DNA of 7,244 nt from Deltaproteobacteria bacterium (GTDB lineage Bacteria; Desulfobacterota; Desulfobacteria; Desulfobacterales; ETH-SRB1), in the NCBI GenBank assembly GCA_030627405.1, contig DAOUSD010000072.1, positions 1 to 7,244 on the forward strand, written 5' to 3'. The position numbers and the translations under genes are program-made. The notes beneath the pieces were generated by a model. That model made no database searches. It worked only from the letters and a program-made list of their open reading frames with translations, and was not told the origin of the DNA. Positions 1 through 5,284 of this stretch are shown here, piece after piece (the stretch's first letter is position 1; the number at the start of each line of letters is the position of its first letter).

Positions 1-33
1 ATCGAATCAATTGAATATCTTGCAAAAAAGATG

Positions 34-61
34 TTGCGTATTGCGCAATATGCAGTATAAT
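34..61 (+). promoter_or_regulatory. Probable promoter and operator of the higB remnant
   Basis: A TTGCGT box (34-39) and a perfect TATAAT box (56-61) are separated by 16 bases. Between them is the perfect 12-bp palindrome TATTGCGCAATA (39-50). The GTG of the higB-like frame follows at 69. A palindrome inside the spacer is where an autoregulating HigA-type antitoxin would be expected to bind, but no higA is present here. The boxes and palindrome are seen directly; promoter and operator function are inferred. Confidence 0.55.
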
Positions 62-68
62 AAATAGC

Positions 69-250
69 GTGATCAAAACATTCAAACACAAAGGCCTGCA
101 AAAGTTTTTCGATACAGGCAGTCTTGCGGGGATTCAGCCTTATCACAAGCAAAAGCTCCGAATGCGCCTGACCGCCCTGGATACTGCAGCCAGCATTAAC
201 GATATGAATTTACCAGGCTTTCGCTTGCATCCCTATCCCGATGGGCAAAG
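69..250 (+). pseudogene. higB: HigB-type (RelE superfamily) toxin, N-terminal remnant
   Basis: Starting at the GTG at 69, the first ~55 residues (MIKTFKHKGLQKFF..., KLRMRLTALDTA, LPGFRLHP) read like the N-terminal half of HigB-1 family mRNA interferases, which are usually about 90-95 residues long. After LHP (base ~233) the similarity ends. The expected segment, which normally carries the GRWSI and NWR residues of the RNase core, is missing. The frame stays open to 410 only because it runs antisense through the RHH antitoxin gene, so residues beyond ~55-60 are not a natural protein. The usual downstream higA is absent. The toxin should be inactive. The promoter in front looks intact, so transcription could run antisense into the convergent module. 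The family call rests on remembered family sequence, with good confidence; the exact junction (about 234-262) is uncertain. Confidence 0.72.
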
Positions 251-252
251 CT

Positions 253-498
253 TTAAGAGAAGTGCAATTTGTCATAATTCTCTGGTTCAATATCAGGTAC
301 CTTATTTAACACTTTCTGAAATTTTTTTCGATTTGCTCTCCGACCCCTTTTTTCCAAATAGGCTTCAGTCAATAACGAGGCCATTTTTTCAGCCGCGGCT
401 GAAGCGATAAATTGGTTAATAGATACCCCCTCCTGTTTAGACAGTTGGCGTATTTGTTCATGGAGAGAGTTTGGTAATCGCAAACTTAATGTACTCAT
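253..498 (-). CDS. Ribbon-helix-helix (HicB/Arc-like) antitoxin paired with a PIN toxin
   Basis: An 81-residue protein. Its N-terminus (STLSLRLPNSLHEQIRQLSK, then EGVSINQFIASAAAEKMA) is a textbook RHH fold: a short basic beta strand for operator recognition followed by two helices with the GxSINQF turn. The remainder (residues ~40-81) is charged and probably the toxin-binding tail. The ATG at 498 overlaps the stop codon of the upstream PIN ORF by one base (TAATG), so the two are translationally coupled, in the toxin-first order seen in many PIN/RHH pairs. A purine-rich AGGAGAAATAT stretch just upstream, inside the toxin gene, is a good ribosome binding site. The gene appears intact, although its toxin is truncated. 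Its 3' end abuts the higB remnant, so the final few residues (KLHFS) may derive from that junction. Expected role: DNA-binding repressor and neutraliser of the PIN nuclease. Confidence 0.8.
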   Translation of the reverse strand: MSTLSLRLPNSLHEQIRQLSKQEGVSINQFIASAAAEKMASLLTEAYLEKRGRRANRKKFQKVLNKVPDIEPENYDKLHFS

Positions 499-791
499 TA
501 TATTTCTCCTATCTCGGCAAGAAGTTCTCGTGAGTCAAGAACTCGCAAGCCAAATTTATCTGCTCCTTGAAAATCGCGCTTATTATAAGCAACAATAGCA
601 TCGCACTGAGAAGCCACGGCCACTTCCAAAATATGATCATCAAATGGATCTGGTAAAAAAGGGCGCCAGAGAAAATATATATTTTGGTGCCTGGATATTT
701 TACACAGAAAATCGATAAAGACGCCAATATCTTCGTTAGTTATTGCAGCAGGAAGCTCAACTCGCTTCAATACATCATATTTATTCATCAA
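498..791 (-). CDS. PIN-domain toxin, 5'-truncated (probably inactive)
   Basis: The 97-residue frame matches the C-terminal two thirds of the PIN_3-type 'putative toxin-antitoxin system toxin component' (COG1569-like, VapC-type RNase). Visible elements are YDVLKR, IYFLWRPFLPDPFDDHILEVA (acidic residues D48, D51, D52) and CDAIVAYNKRDF (D73). Family members are about 135-140 residues and begin with a strand ending in DTNV; that Asp and the next ~40 residues are absent. The first codon of the open frame is TTG (791); an ATG follows at 788. An in-frame TAA lies at 825-827, so no longer form exists here. Without the first metal-binding Asp, nuclease activity is unlikely. The N-terminal loss is separate from the IS insertion, because the lost part is not found beyond the element. 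The gene may persist to permit coupled translation of the RHH antitoxin. Confidence 0.75.
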   Translation of the reverse strand: MMNKYDVLKRVELPAAITNEDIGVFIDFLCKISRHQNIYFLWRPFLPDPFDDHILEVAVASQCDAIVAYNKRDFQGADKFGLRVLDSRELLAEIGEI

Positions 792-837
792 TATTCTTTG
801 AACCTTCTGAACTTTCCTCCCTGATTATATTCCGATG

Positions 838-847
838 TCATCTATTG
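838..847 (+). repeat. Target-site duplication, left copy
   Basis: TCATCTATTG occurs here and again at 2738-2747, immediately outside the insertion sequence. Allowing one mismatch the duplication is 11 bases (838-848 and 2738-2748). Joining the flanks through one copy restores an uninterrupted end for the nucleotidyltransferase gene, which supports a real duplication. Confidence 0.7.
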
Positions 848-848
848 A

Positions 849-866
849 TGCACTCGTAAAAAGTCA
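849..866 (+). repeat. IS terminal inverted repeat, left
   Basis: TGCACTCGTAAAAAGTCA, matching the reverse complement of 2720-2737 in 16 of 18 positions. It lies beyond the 3' end of the transposase gene. Confidence 0.75.
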
Positions 867-885
867 GAATTAATTACCGTAATGA

Positions 886-903
886 TATGAGCTTATGCTC
901 ATA
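886..903. repeat. Palindrome inside the IS left end
   Basis: TATGAGC (886-892), a TTAT spacer, and GCTCATA (897-903) form a perfect 7-bp inverted repeat between the left terminal repeat and the transposase stop. It could be a subterminal protein-binding site or a transcriptional barrier. Its function is not known. Confidence 0.45.
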
Positions 904-936
904 ATTATCCGCAAATTGGTTAAAGATATATTTAAG

Positions 937-954
937 GTGACGCCAAGTCGTCAC
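937..954. repeat. Second palindrome inside the IS left end
   Basis: GTGACG (937-942), CCAAGT spacer, CGTCAC (949-954): a perfect 6-bp inverted repeat downstream of the transposase gene. There is no T-run adjacent on either strand, so it is not an obvious terminator. It may be a subterminal site or a block to read-through. Confidence 0.4.
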
Positions 955-972
955 AAAATGCTCTTTGACAAA

Positions 973-995
973 TGAAAATAGAGCCCCGGAGGGCT
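973..995 (-). terminator. Probable transposase terminator
   Basis: Directly after the transposase stop (996-998) the minus strand reads AGCCC TCCG GGGCT followed by CTATTTTC. That is a 5-bp GC-rich stem (982-986 with 991-995), a tetraloop and a short U-rich tail. The stem is short, so this may be a weak terminator. Confidence 0.45.
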
Positions 996-2651
996 TTATG
1001 CCTCACAGAGGCATTCTACCGGCATCATTCTCGATAGTCTGACGGCAGCAGCCCTGAAGATGTTCACTCCCAAAGCCTTTAAGGTTGCACAAAACCTCAC
1101 TGCTTTCAGACCCCGCACTCGAAGATGTTTGACGCCCGTTCGCCTGTCATATTCAGACATGGTGGCTTCGACACCTGCACGCCACCTGTAACGATCTTTG
1201 AACTTGTCTGACTGCTCATATATTCTGCGCTTTGCGATGCGCATCTCTTTATCAGTAAACCGGAGGTAGTAATATTTCCCCCCCTTCTTAACAGGGCATC
1301 TCGATAGTTCAGGACAATTCTGGCAATCATGTGAAGCAAATCCAATGCTGACTCTTTTTCTCTTTTTAACTTTTGCAGGGGCGTTTCCCTGGGGGCAGGC
1401 AACAACTTCGCCTTTTTCAGAAAATTGAAAATCAGCAAGGCTTAACTTGTCTTCCTCGACAGAACCCATGGTCGGAGCAATCAGCTCTACGTCATGTTCT
1501 TTTGCACGTTCACAGTTGTCATCACTGCCGTAAAGGGTATCGGCTGTTAGCTCTTTTGGTTTCAGATTCTGTCTTTCTGTTGACTCAATTGCCGGGATAA
1601 GAGCATTGGCATCACTGTTATGAGCAGGTTCAACTTCTACATGGGTGATCAGGTTAAGAGTTTCTTCTTTCTTTTTTTCATCATCACAGAAAGTTTCCAT
1701 GATTTGAACCTGGTAACCTTGCCCTTTGTGGCCGCTGTAAGCTGCATCTGGATCAGAAGGATTTTGAAGTGAATCAGAAGCAATTTCTTTCGGTTTTTTC
1801 AGCTCAACCGGATTGTCTTTATCGTCGGTAAGATTGCAGTGCTCTTTCAGAACCCTTTCAAGCAGTTTGTAGCTATACATGGCCGCCACTTCTTGGTTGC
1901 ACTTAAACTGCTGTACCAGATCAAACAGGTCTTTGCTGACCTCTGTGAGAGTTTTTCTCGATTCAGATGGTTTGACTCTGGAAAAGCATCCGAGACCGTT
2001 TTTGGAAAGATATCTATCGACAATTTTTTCATCTATAGCGTCAAGTTGATCTTGATTGCTACGTTTTAGATTTACTAAAAATTTATGAATGCTTTCAGAA
2101 AAGATGCCGATTCGACCCAGACGCCGCATATTGGATTTGATATGGACAGAGTCGATCCGCTGTTTATCGATATTAACGTTGAAAACCTGCGCCAGCTTGT
2201 CTGTGCCAGCTTTGAAAATGTCGTCCTCAAGATTGTTTTGCGCAACGATGTTTCGATTATTCCATACCGTTTTTAAGGAGATGTATTTGGCGTCATCCGT
2301 CTCTTCGCTGATATTGAGAGAATAATGCCATTGAATATTAAAGGCATATTGTTGTATAGTTTCTTCGTCAGTGAGATCGAACGTCTGCTGAAGAATAAGA
2401 GCGCCCAGCATGGAATAAAGTTCCTTAGTCGGTCGGCCAAATGTGGCGTTGAAATGCTTGCCGACCTCATTGACAGGAATTGAAGGCAGTATGTGCTCAC
2501 GGAACAGGCCAGGCCATCCAGCGTCAAGCATTTGCCGTCTTTTGGGAGTAAGAAAATCCCAGGGATCGAAAATGTTAAGCTGATTTGGATTTTTCATTTT
2601 GATCATGATTTTGTCCTTAACCTTCTGATTATTTTCAGATTTACGTATCAT
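996..2651 (-). CDS. IS1182-family DDE transposase
   Basis: A 551-residue DDE transposase. The N-terminal region (residues ~25-110: NIFDPWDFLTPKRRQ, FGRPTKELYSMLGALILQQ) is the DUF772/InsH-type DNA-binding domain typical of IS1182. Catalytic candidates are D167 (RIDSVHIKSNMRR), D371 (TADTLYGSDDN) and E495 (RAGVEATMSEYDRRTG). The E region carries the family YDRR...RVRG signature around 501-513. A Cys cluster (C443, C446, C452 in CQNCPELSRCP) precedes the last block and may bind zinc. The ATG at 2651 has no clear ribosome site. The ATG at codon 16 (2606) is preceded by TTAAGGACAAAATC and is a plausible alternative start. No frameshift or internal stop is visible, so activity is plausible. It would catalyse excision and insertion of the surrounding element through the terminal repeats at 849-866 and 2720-2737. 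Confidence 0.88.
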   Translation of the reverse strand: MIRKSENNQKVKDKIMIKMKNPNQLNIFDPWDFLTPKRRQMLDAGWPGLFREHILPSIPVNEVGKHFNATFGRPTKELYSMLGALILQQTFDLTDEETIQQYAFNIQWHYSLNISEETDDAKYISLKTVWNNRNIVAQNNLEDDIFKAGTDKLAQVFNVNIDKQRIDSVHIKSNMRRLGRIGIFSESIHKFLVNLKRSNQDQLDAIDEKIVDRYLSKNGLGCFSRVKPSESRKTLTEVSKDLFDLVQQFKCNQEVAAMYSYKLLERVLKEHCNLTDDKDNPVELKKPKEIASDSLQNPSDPDAAYSGHKGQGYQVQIMETFCDDEKKKEETLNLITHVEVEPAHNSDANALIPAIESTERQNLKPKELTADTLYGSDDNCERAKEHDVELIAPTMGSVEEDKLSLADFQFSEKGEVVACPQGNAPAKVKKRKRVSIGFASHDCQNCPELSRCPVKKGGKYYYLRFTDKEMRIAKRRIYEQSDKFKDRYRWRAGVEATMSEYDRRTGVKHLRVRGLKAVRFCATLKALGVNIFRAAAVRLSRMMPVECLCEA

Positions 2652-2703
2652 ATAGCAGAAGATTAAGCAAGAAGTATTTTGACTGTTTTTAAAGTTTTTT
2701 CAG

Positions 2704-3003
2704 TTAGATAGGTGTTTTTTGACTTTTTACGAGACCATCATCTATTGGAATGCCTTCCTTTTTTATTTCCCAGACCAGAGGATCATCTTCAACAAAACTG
2801 CCTGGCGTAAATGGAATCGGTTCAATGCGGTTATCGATTTGCCCGGCAATCCTGGCCAGTTTTATTCCTTCTTCAAAACGGTCATCAGAAAAATCAGATG
2901 ATATAACGGCCACATCTATATCGCTAAACTTGCTGCTGCTGCGCTTTGCATATGAACCAAAAAGATAAGCAGAATCAACAGACACACCACTTTCCTTTTT
3001 CAA
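2704..3003 (-). CDS. MNT-type nucleotidyltransferase, disrupted at both ends
   Basis: A minimal nucleotidyltransferase (NTP_transf_2/MNT; antitoxin-like AMP-transferase of HEPN-MNT modules). The active-site signature is clear: AYLFGSYAKRSS...SDIDVAVI, with G16-S17, D28 and D30. The third acidic residue is probably E61 in NRIEPIPF. The C-terminal EIKKEGIPI is where members normally end. The last ~11 residues (GLVKSQKTPI, stop at 2704-2706) are encoded by the right end of the insertion sequence. Removing the IS and one 10-bp repeat gives GIPIDDIGI and a TAA at 825-827. At the other end the first codon is TTG and the usual ~12-20 residue N-terminal helix is missing. An in-frame TGA lies at 3028-3030, and sequence from the 36-bp repeat directly abuts the start. 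The usual HEPN partner is not visible. The core fold may survive, but expression is doubtful. Confidence 0.78.
   Translation of the reverse strand: MKKESGVSVDSAYLFGSYAKRSSSKFSDIDVAVISSDFSDDRFEEGIKLARIAGQIDNRIEPIPFTPGSFVEDDPLVWEIKKEGIPIDDGLVKSQKTPI
2720..2737 (-). repeat. IS terminal inverted repeat, right
   Basis: On the minus strand TGGTCTCGTAAAAAGTCA, the inverted partner of 849-866. It lies upstream of the transposase gene and supplies the replacement C-terminal codons of the nucleotidyltransferase. Confidence 0.75.
2738..2747 (+). repeat. Target-site duplication, right copy
   Basis: TCATCTATTG, identical to 838-847. On the minus strand it encodes part of P-I-D-D near the nucleotidyltransferase C-terminus. 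Confidence 0.7.
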
Positions 3004-3004
3004 G

Positions 3005-3040
3005 CAAATCGCTATCGTGAAAACGGTTCAGAATGCTGCT
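3005..3040 (-). repeat. 36-bp direct repeat, copy 1
   Basis: Thirty-six bases identical to 4748-4783 and in the same orientation; the identity ends sharply on both sides. Read on the minus strand one frame gives SSILNRFHDSDL in both copies. This copy sits immediately upstream of the truncated nucleotidyltransferase. Copy 2 lies inside the RhuM-like ORF. The two copies enclose the ATPase gene. Confidence 0.9.
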
Positions 3041-3176
3041 GCAATAATCCATAAAGCATATGGAACTCATAAATTGTTTGGAAACCCTGTTTTTATTGAT
3101 TGACGACGACCCCTGCTTTCCCACAAATCCTCAGGCAATCGGGGATTTTCACGAATCAGGAGAATACAGTCTGATA

Positions 3177-4478
3177 TCAACTTAAAAGAAATTTCCATAC
3201 AGGCATATACCTTATTCGAAATCCCTTCAGCGTCTCTTCCATCTCTTGATTTTCCGTTATTATAGTACCTTCCTTCAGATCAAAACATATAAGGGCTCTT
3301 ATCAGAGCATTGGTTTCTCTTGTCTTGGTTCTGGCCTCTCTCACGCTATATGATACCTGATAAACACCGGTTACCTTCCCTCCTTCAACGACAATGAAAT
3401 CAACTTCATAGCCCTGTTTGTCCTTCCAGTAATATACTTCGTTCCCTTTTTGCAAAAATTTTAGAAAAACGATATTTTCCAGCACCTTGCCCCGCTCCTC
3501 ACTGAATCCCATTGATATGGCATTCCTCAAGCCGCTATCAATACAAAATACTTTACGGAGATTCTTTTCCTGCTCTTTCAAAGAATAAGAAAATCTCTTG
3601 AGGTAGAAAAACAGGAATGCATTATTTAAGCATTCAGAATATCTTTCAACAGTATCAACAGGCATATTTATAAAGCCCTTTATGCTGTTGAAAGATATAA
3701 GAGAGGCACAGTTTGTCATATAATACTTTGAAAGTGTTTTTAGATTGTCAACCTTCTTGATATTGTATCTCTCAACAATGTCACGGCTCAGTATATCGCC
3801 CATGTAATTAAGCAATATCTCCTGCTTGTTCTTCCCCAAAACAGCGGCCGGAAAACCTCCCCATCTCATATATTCACCGACCAACCGCCTGATTTTTGTC
3901 TTTTGGCTCAACAGGTCAAGCTGATTATCCAATTTAATACCTTTAAAGAAAAGGAATTCGCCAAAACTGAGCGGATAAATTGTCAAATCAAGATGCCGGC
4001 CGGTGAGAAGCGTACCAAGTTCTTTGCTGAGAGGACTCGATGAAGATCCCGTTATATAGATTGCTGCCTTTGCTGATCTACTAAAAAACGGACGAACCTT
4101 TCTCCAGCCGGCGACGTTTTGCACCTCGTCAAGGAAGATATAAACCTTTCCTTTTGGCCTTAAAATCATCATGTAGGCATCGAAAAGCTTCGACATAAAT
4201 TGCGGATTCAGTTCCCCATAGAACCGGGGATCTTCGAAATTAACATGTAATGTATTTTCCCGTGGGACGCCTCCGTCAATCAACCTCTTGATTAGTTGAT
4301 ACATTATGGTCGATTTTCCGCTCCTGCGGGGACCTACGATGGTTACAGCCATGCCCTCTTGTGCCAGGTCTGATAACCTGTTCAGGTAATTTGTCCGTTC
4401 AATGCCGACATTTTGATCCTGCCGCCAGAAGTTGGACTCAATCAAGATTTCAATTATTTGCTCAGGTGTCAAATTCAT
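3177..4478 (-). CDS. AAA_14/DUF4143 family ATPase
   Basis: An intact 433-residue protein. Walker A is GPRRSGKST (49-57), Walker B VYIFLDEVQ (112-120, D117/E118), and the sensor-like strand is YITGSSSSPLSKELGTLLTG (141-160), the typical AAA_14 layout. The C-terminal third matches DUF4143 (about 220-400). It contains a PD-(D/E)XK-like fold region: E334 (KVLENIVFLKFL), EVDF (358-361) and VYQVSY (372-377). Where related nucleases have E-x-K this protein has Q-V-S, so DNA cleavage is probably lost. Such ATPases are abundant and often horizontally acquired in bacteria and archaea; their cellular role is unclear. It stands alone, transcribed from its own promoter region, with a 12-bp palindrome just upstream (4494-4525). 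A weak GGATAAATTGC precedes the ATG at 4478. The gene lies between two 36-bp direct repeats, consistent with arrival as a unit. Confidence 0.87.
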   Translation of the reverse strand: MNLTPEQIIEILIESNFWRQDQNVGIERTNYLNRLSDLAQEGMAVTIVGPRRSGKSTIMYQLIKRLIDGGVPRENTLHVNFEDPRFYGELNPQFMSKLFDAYMMILRPKGKVYIFLDEVQNVAGWRKVRPFFSRSAKAAIYITGSSSSPLSKELGTLLTGRHLDLTIYPLSFGEFLFFKGIKLDNQLDLLSQKTKIRRLVGEYMRWGGFPAAVLGKNKQEILLNYMGDILSRDIVERYNIKKVDNLKTLSKYYMTNCASLISFNSIKGFINMPVDTVERYSECLNNAFLFFYLKRFSYSLKEQEKNLRKVFCIDSGLRNAISMGFSEERGKVLENIVFLKFLQKGNEVYYWKDKQGYEVDFIVVEGGKVTGVYQVSYSVREARTKTRETNALIRALICFDLKEGTIITENQEMEETLKGFRIRYMPVWKFLLS

Positions 4479-4493
4479 GCAATTTATCCATTT

Positions 4494-4549
4494 TATCGGT
4501 TATTATTATGCATTAATAACCGATATATCTTTTTTCAAGATATGGTCAA
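4494..4549 (-). promoter_or_regulatory. Promoter with 12-bp operator palindrome upstream of the ATPase
   Basis: On the minus strand a TTGACC box (4549-4544) and a TATATC box (4527-4522) are 16 bases apart. Overlapping the second box is a perfect 12-bp inverted repeat, TATCGGTTATTA and its complement, with an 8-base spacer (4494-4505 and 4514-4525). It ends 16 bases before the ATG at 4478. A further 7-bp inverted repeat, ATATCTT/AAGATAT (4525-4531, 4537-4543), fills the promoter spacer. This is a good position for a dimeric repressor. The repressor is unknown. Confidence 0.55.
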
Positions 4550-4567
4550 CCTGTTTTTTAATAACAG

Positions 4568-4849
4568 CTATTCCCCCAAGTAGGATTTTCCGTCGCCGGC
4601 GGTTATGCGGAATTTCCAGACAACTTGTTCTTCCTGTAATTCGCCTTCCCTGAAAATATTACGGATATGCTCCGAAATGGTACGTTTATTCTTGTCAAAC
4701 AGTTCGCACATCTGCACATGGCTGAGATAGACCGTTTCATTTCCAATCAAATCGCTATCGTGAAAACGGTTCAGAATGCTGCTTGATAAATATGCCAACA
4801 CGGAAATTCTTCCTAATTTTTTCCCTTTTATTGCAAAAAGTGCTGACAT
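4568..4849 (-). CDS. RhuM-like N-terminal fragment fused to an unknown leader
   Basis: A 93-residue ORF with a good start: AAAGGA lies six bases before the ATG at 4849. Residues ~36-90 (GNETVYLSHVQMCELFDKNK, RTISEHIRNIFREGELQEEQ, then VVWKF...TAGDGKSY) match the N-terminal helix-turn-helix-like region of the RhuM virulence-protein family. Members usually exceed 300 residues and continue after DGKSY into a tyrosine-rich segment. Here the frame ends LGE-stop, so the C-terminal ~80% is gone. Residues 1-35 are not typical RhuM sequence and include SSILNRFHDSDL, encoded by 36-bp repeat copy 2. The ORF therefore looks chimeric: an unknown N-terminal segment joined to a RhuM piece at about residue 35. 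It may be expressed but is probably not a functional RhuM protein. Confidence 0.6.
   Translation of the reverse strand: MSALFAIKGKKLGRISVLAYLSSSILNRFHDSDLIGNETVYLSHVQMCELFDKNKRTISEHIRNIFREGELQEEQVVWKFRITAGDGKSYLGE
4748..4783 (-). repeat. 36-bp direct repeat, copy 2
   Basis: Identical over 36 bases to 3005-3040 in the same orientation. It lies within codons ~23-34 of the RhuM-like ORF. The two copies are 1743 bases apart, start to start. Confidence 0.9.
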
Positions 4850-4986
4850 TTACGTCCTTTATCCTTATAATTATTCAACATAGCCTGCCCTGCCTGCCCC
4901 GTAGCTCCGGCAGATGGTACTGGGGTGAAATCATGTTTGCTTTTATTTAACTGGGGTCAACTACGTTCTTCAGTTCAATTACCACG
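4850..4986. other. Intergenic stretch with short repeated motifs, no gene
   Basis: No coding potential is convincing here. ACTGGGGT occurs twice in direct orientation (4919-4926 and 4950-4957). Near 4884-4916 there is a CTGCC-rich tract with a small CTGCC/GGCAG inverted repeat. A short minus-strand frame reading VDVVIELKNVVDPS (about 4945-4989) is too short to assign. The stretch has the look of accumulated remnants of small repeats. Confidence 0.35.
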
Positions 4987-5139
4987 TCAACTTATAAACT
5001 GATGTCCCTGAAGCCACCCCAAAAGACCAAAAATAAAATGAGAAACACATAAAATCATGGGCGTCCCGCTGTACCCCCTAAAGTAGGCATCACCGTCTTT
5101 TTCTTTACCACCAATGTATAAACTACCAATTTTAGCCAT
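4987..5139 (-). CDS. 50-residue ORF following the attC-like site, probably truncated
   Basis: Reads MAKIGSLYIGGKEKDGDAYF, RGYSGTPMILCVS and so on to QFIS-stop. The ATG at 5139 is preceded by AAAGG with a six-base gap, a strong ribosome site. The start lies about 18 bases after the attC-like core, the usual place for a gene in an integron cassette. Residues 1-23 look like the start of a small soluble protein; MAKIGS recalls DUF736-type openings, but this is not a firm match. From about residue 23 onward the codons are supplied by the 31-bp repeat (5042-5072) and sequence beyond it, so the natural C-terminus is probably lost. The product, if made, would be chimeric. The ORF is supported by the start signals and the position; no function is assigned. 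Confidence 0.5.
   Translation of the reverse strand: MAKIGSLYIGGKEKDGDAYFRGYSGTPMILCVSHFIFGLLGWLQGHQFIS
5042..5072 (+). repeat. 31-bp inverted repeat, left copy (RAYT-associated, REP-like)
   Basis: Matches the reverse complement of 6416-6446 in 28 of 31 positions. The core is TCATGGGCGTCCC, ending CTGT at the inner edge. The same edge (CTGT/ACAG) faces inward in both copies. It truncates the short ORF at 4987-5139. Confidence 0.8.
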
Positions 5140-5152
5140 TTTAAACCTTTAA

Positions 5153-5284
5153 ATATAACGTAAAGCTGAGTGGCTGGGCAACGATAACCGAAAAACTATG
5201 ATAAAGGCAACAACTACAGGTCAAATACTGCCTTTCAAAAAGCGGCACGGCTTTGCCCAGTCCATCTCCAGCGCCTGGTTAGCC
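5153..5284 (-). other. attC-like recombination site (integron cassette)
   Basis: A long imperfect palindrome downstream of the RelE-type gene, about 124 bases between the core triplets, similar in length to Vibrio cholerae repeats. Paired segments on the plus strand are AAC 5157-5159 with GTT 5278-5280, GCTG 5165-5168 with CAGC 5269-5272, CTGGGCAA 5174-5181 with TTGCCCAG 5253-5260, and AAAGGCA 5203-5209 with TGCCTTT 5229-5235. The toxin stop codon TAA (5279-5281) overlaps the AAC core, as in many cassettes. The outer 7-mers (GGCTAAC, GTTATAT on the minus strand) are only approximate matches to RYYYAAC and GTTRRRY. The pairing is directly visible; attC function is inferred. Confidence 0.6.

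Larger units (their letters stand above)
849..2737 (-). mobile_element. IS1182-family insertion sequence, complete
   Basis: A ~1.89-kb element carrying one DDE transposase gene on the minus strand. The ends share CTCGTAAAAAGTCA in inverted orientation (853-866 and 2720-2733), extending outward to an 18-bp repeat with two mismatches (TGCA against TGGT in the outer four bases). A 10-bp direct repeat flanks it. Size, single ORF and terminal repeats fit IS1182. Ends at 853 and 2733 are possible if only the perfect repeat is counted, but then the duplicated bases would not be adjacent to the ends. Transposase and ends appear intact, so the element may be recent and mobile. Confidence 0.8.

Noticed and set aside
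251..410. Plus-strand continuation of the higB frame as a 113-residue protein
   Set aside because: From about 253 it is exactly antisense to the RHH antitoxin and its sequence no longer resembles HigB.
3067..3182. Short minus-strand frame after the ATPase (LISDCILLIRENPRLPEDLW...)
   Set aside because: It overlaps the ATPase end and has only a TTG start without a ribosome site. It may be a fragment of a lost gene, but no family could be recognised.
4551..4567. CTGTT/AACAG inverted repeat as a terminator after the RhuM-like ORF
   Set aside because: The stem is only five AT-rich pairs with no following U-run on the minus strand, so support is too weak.
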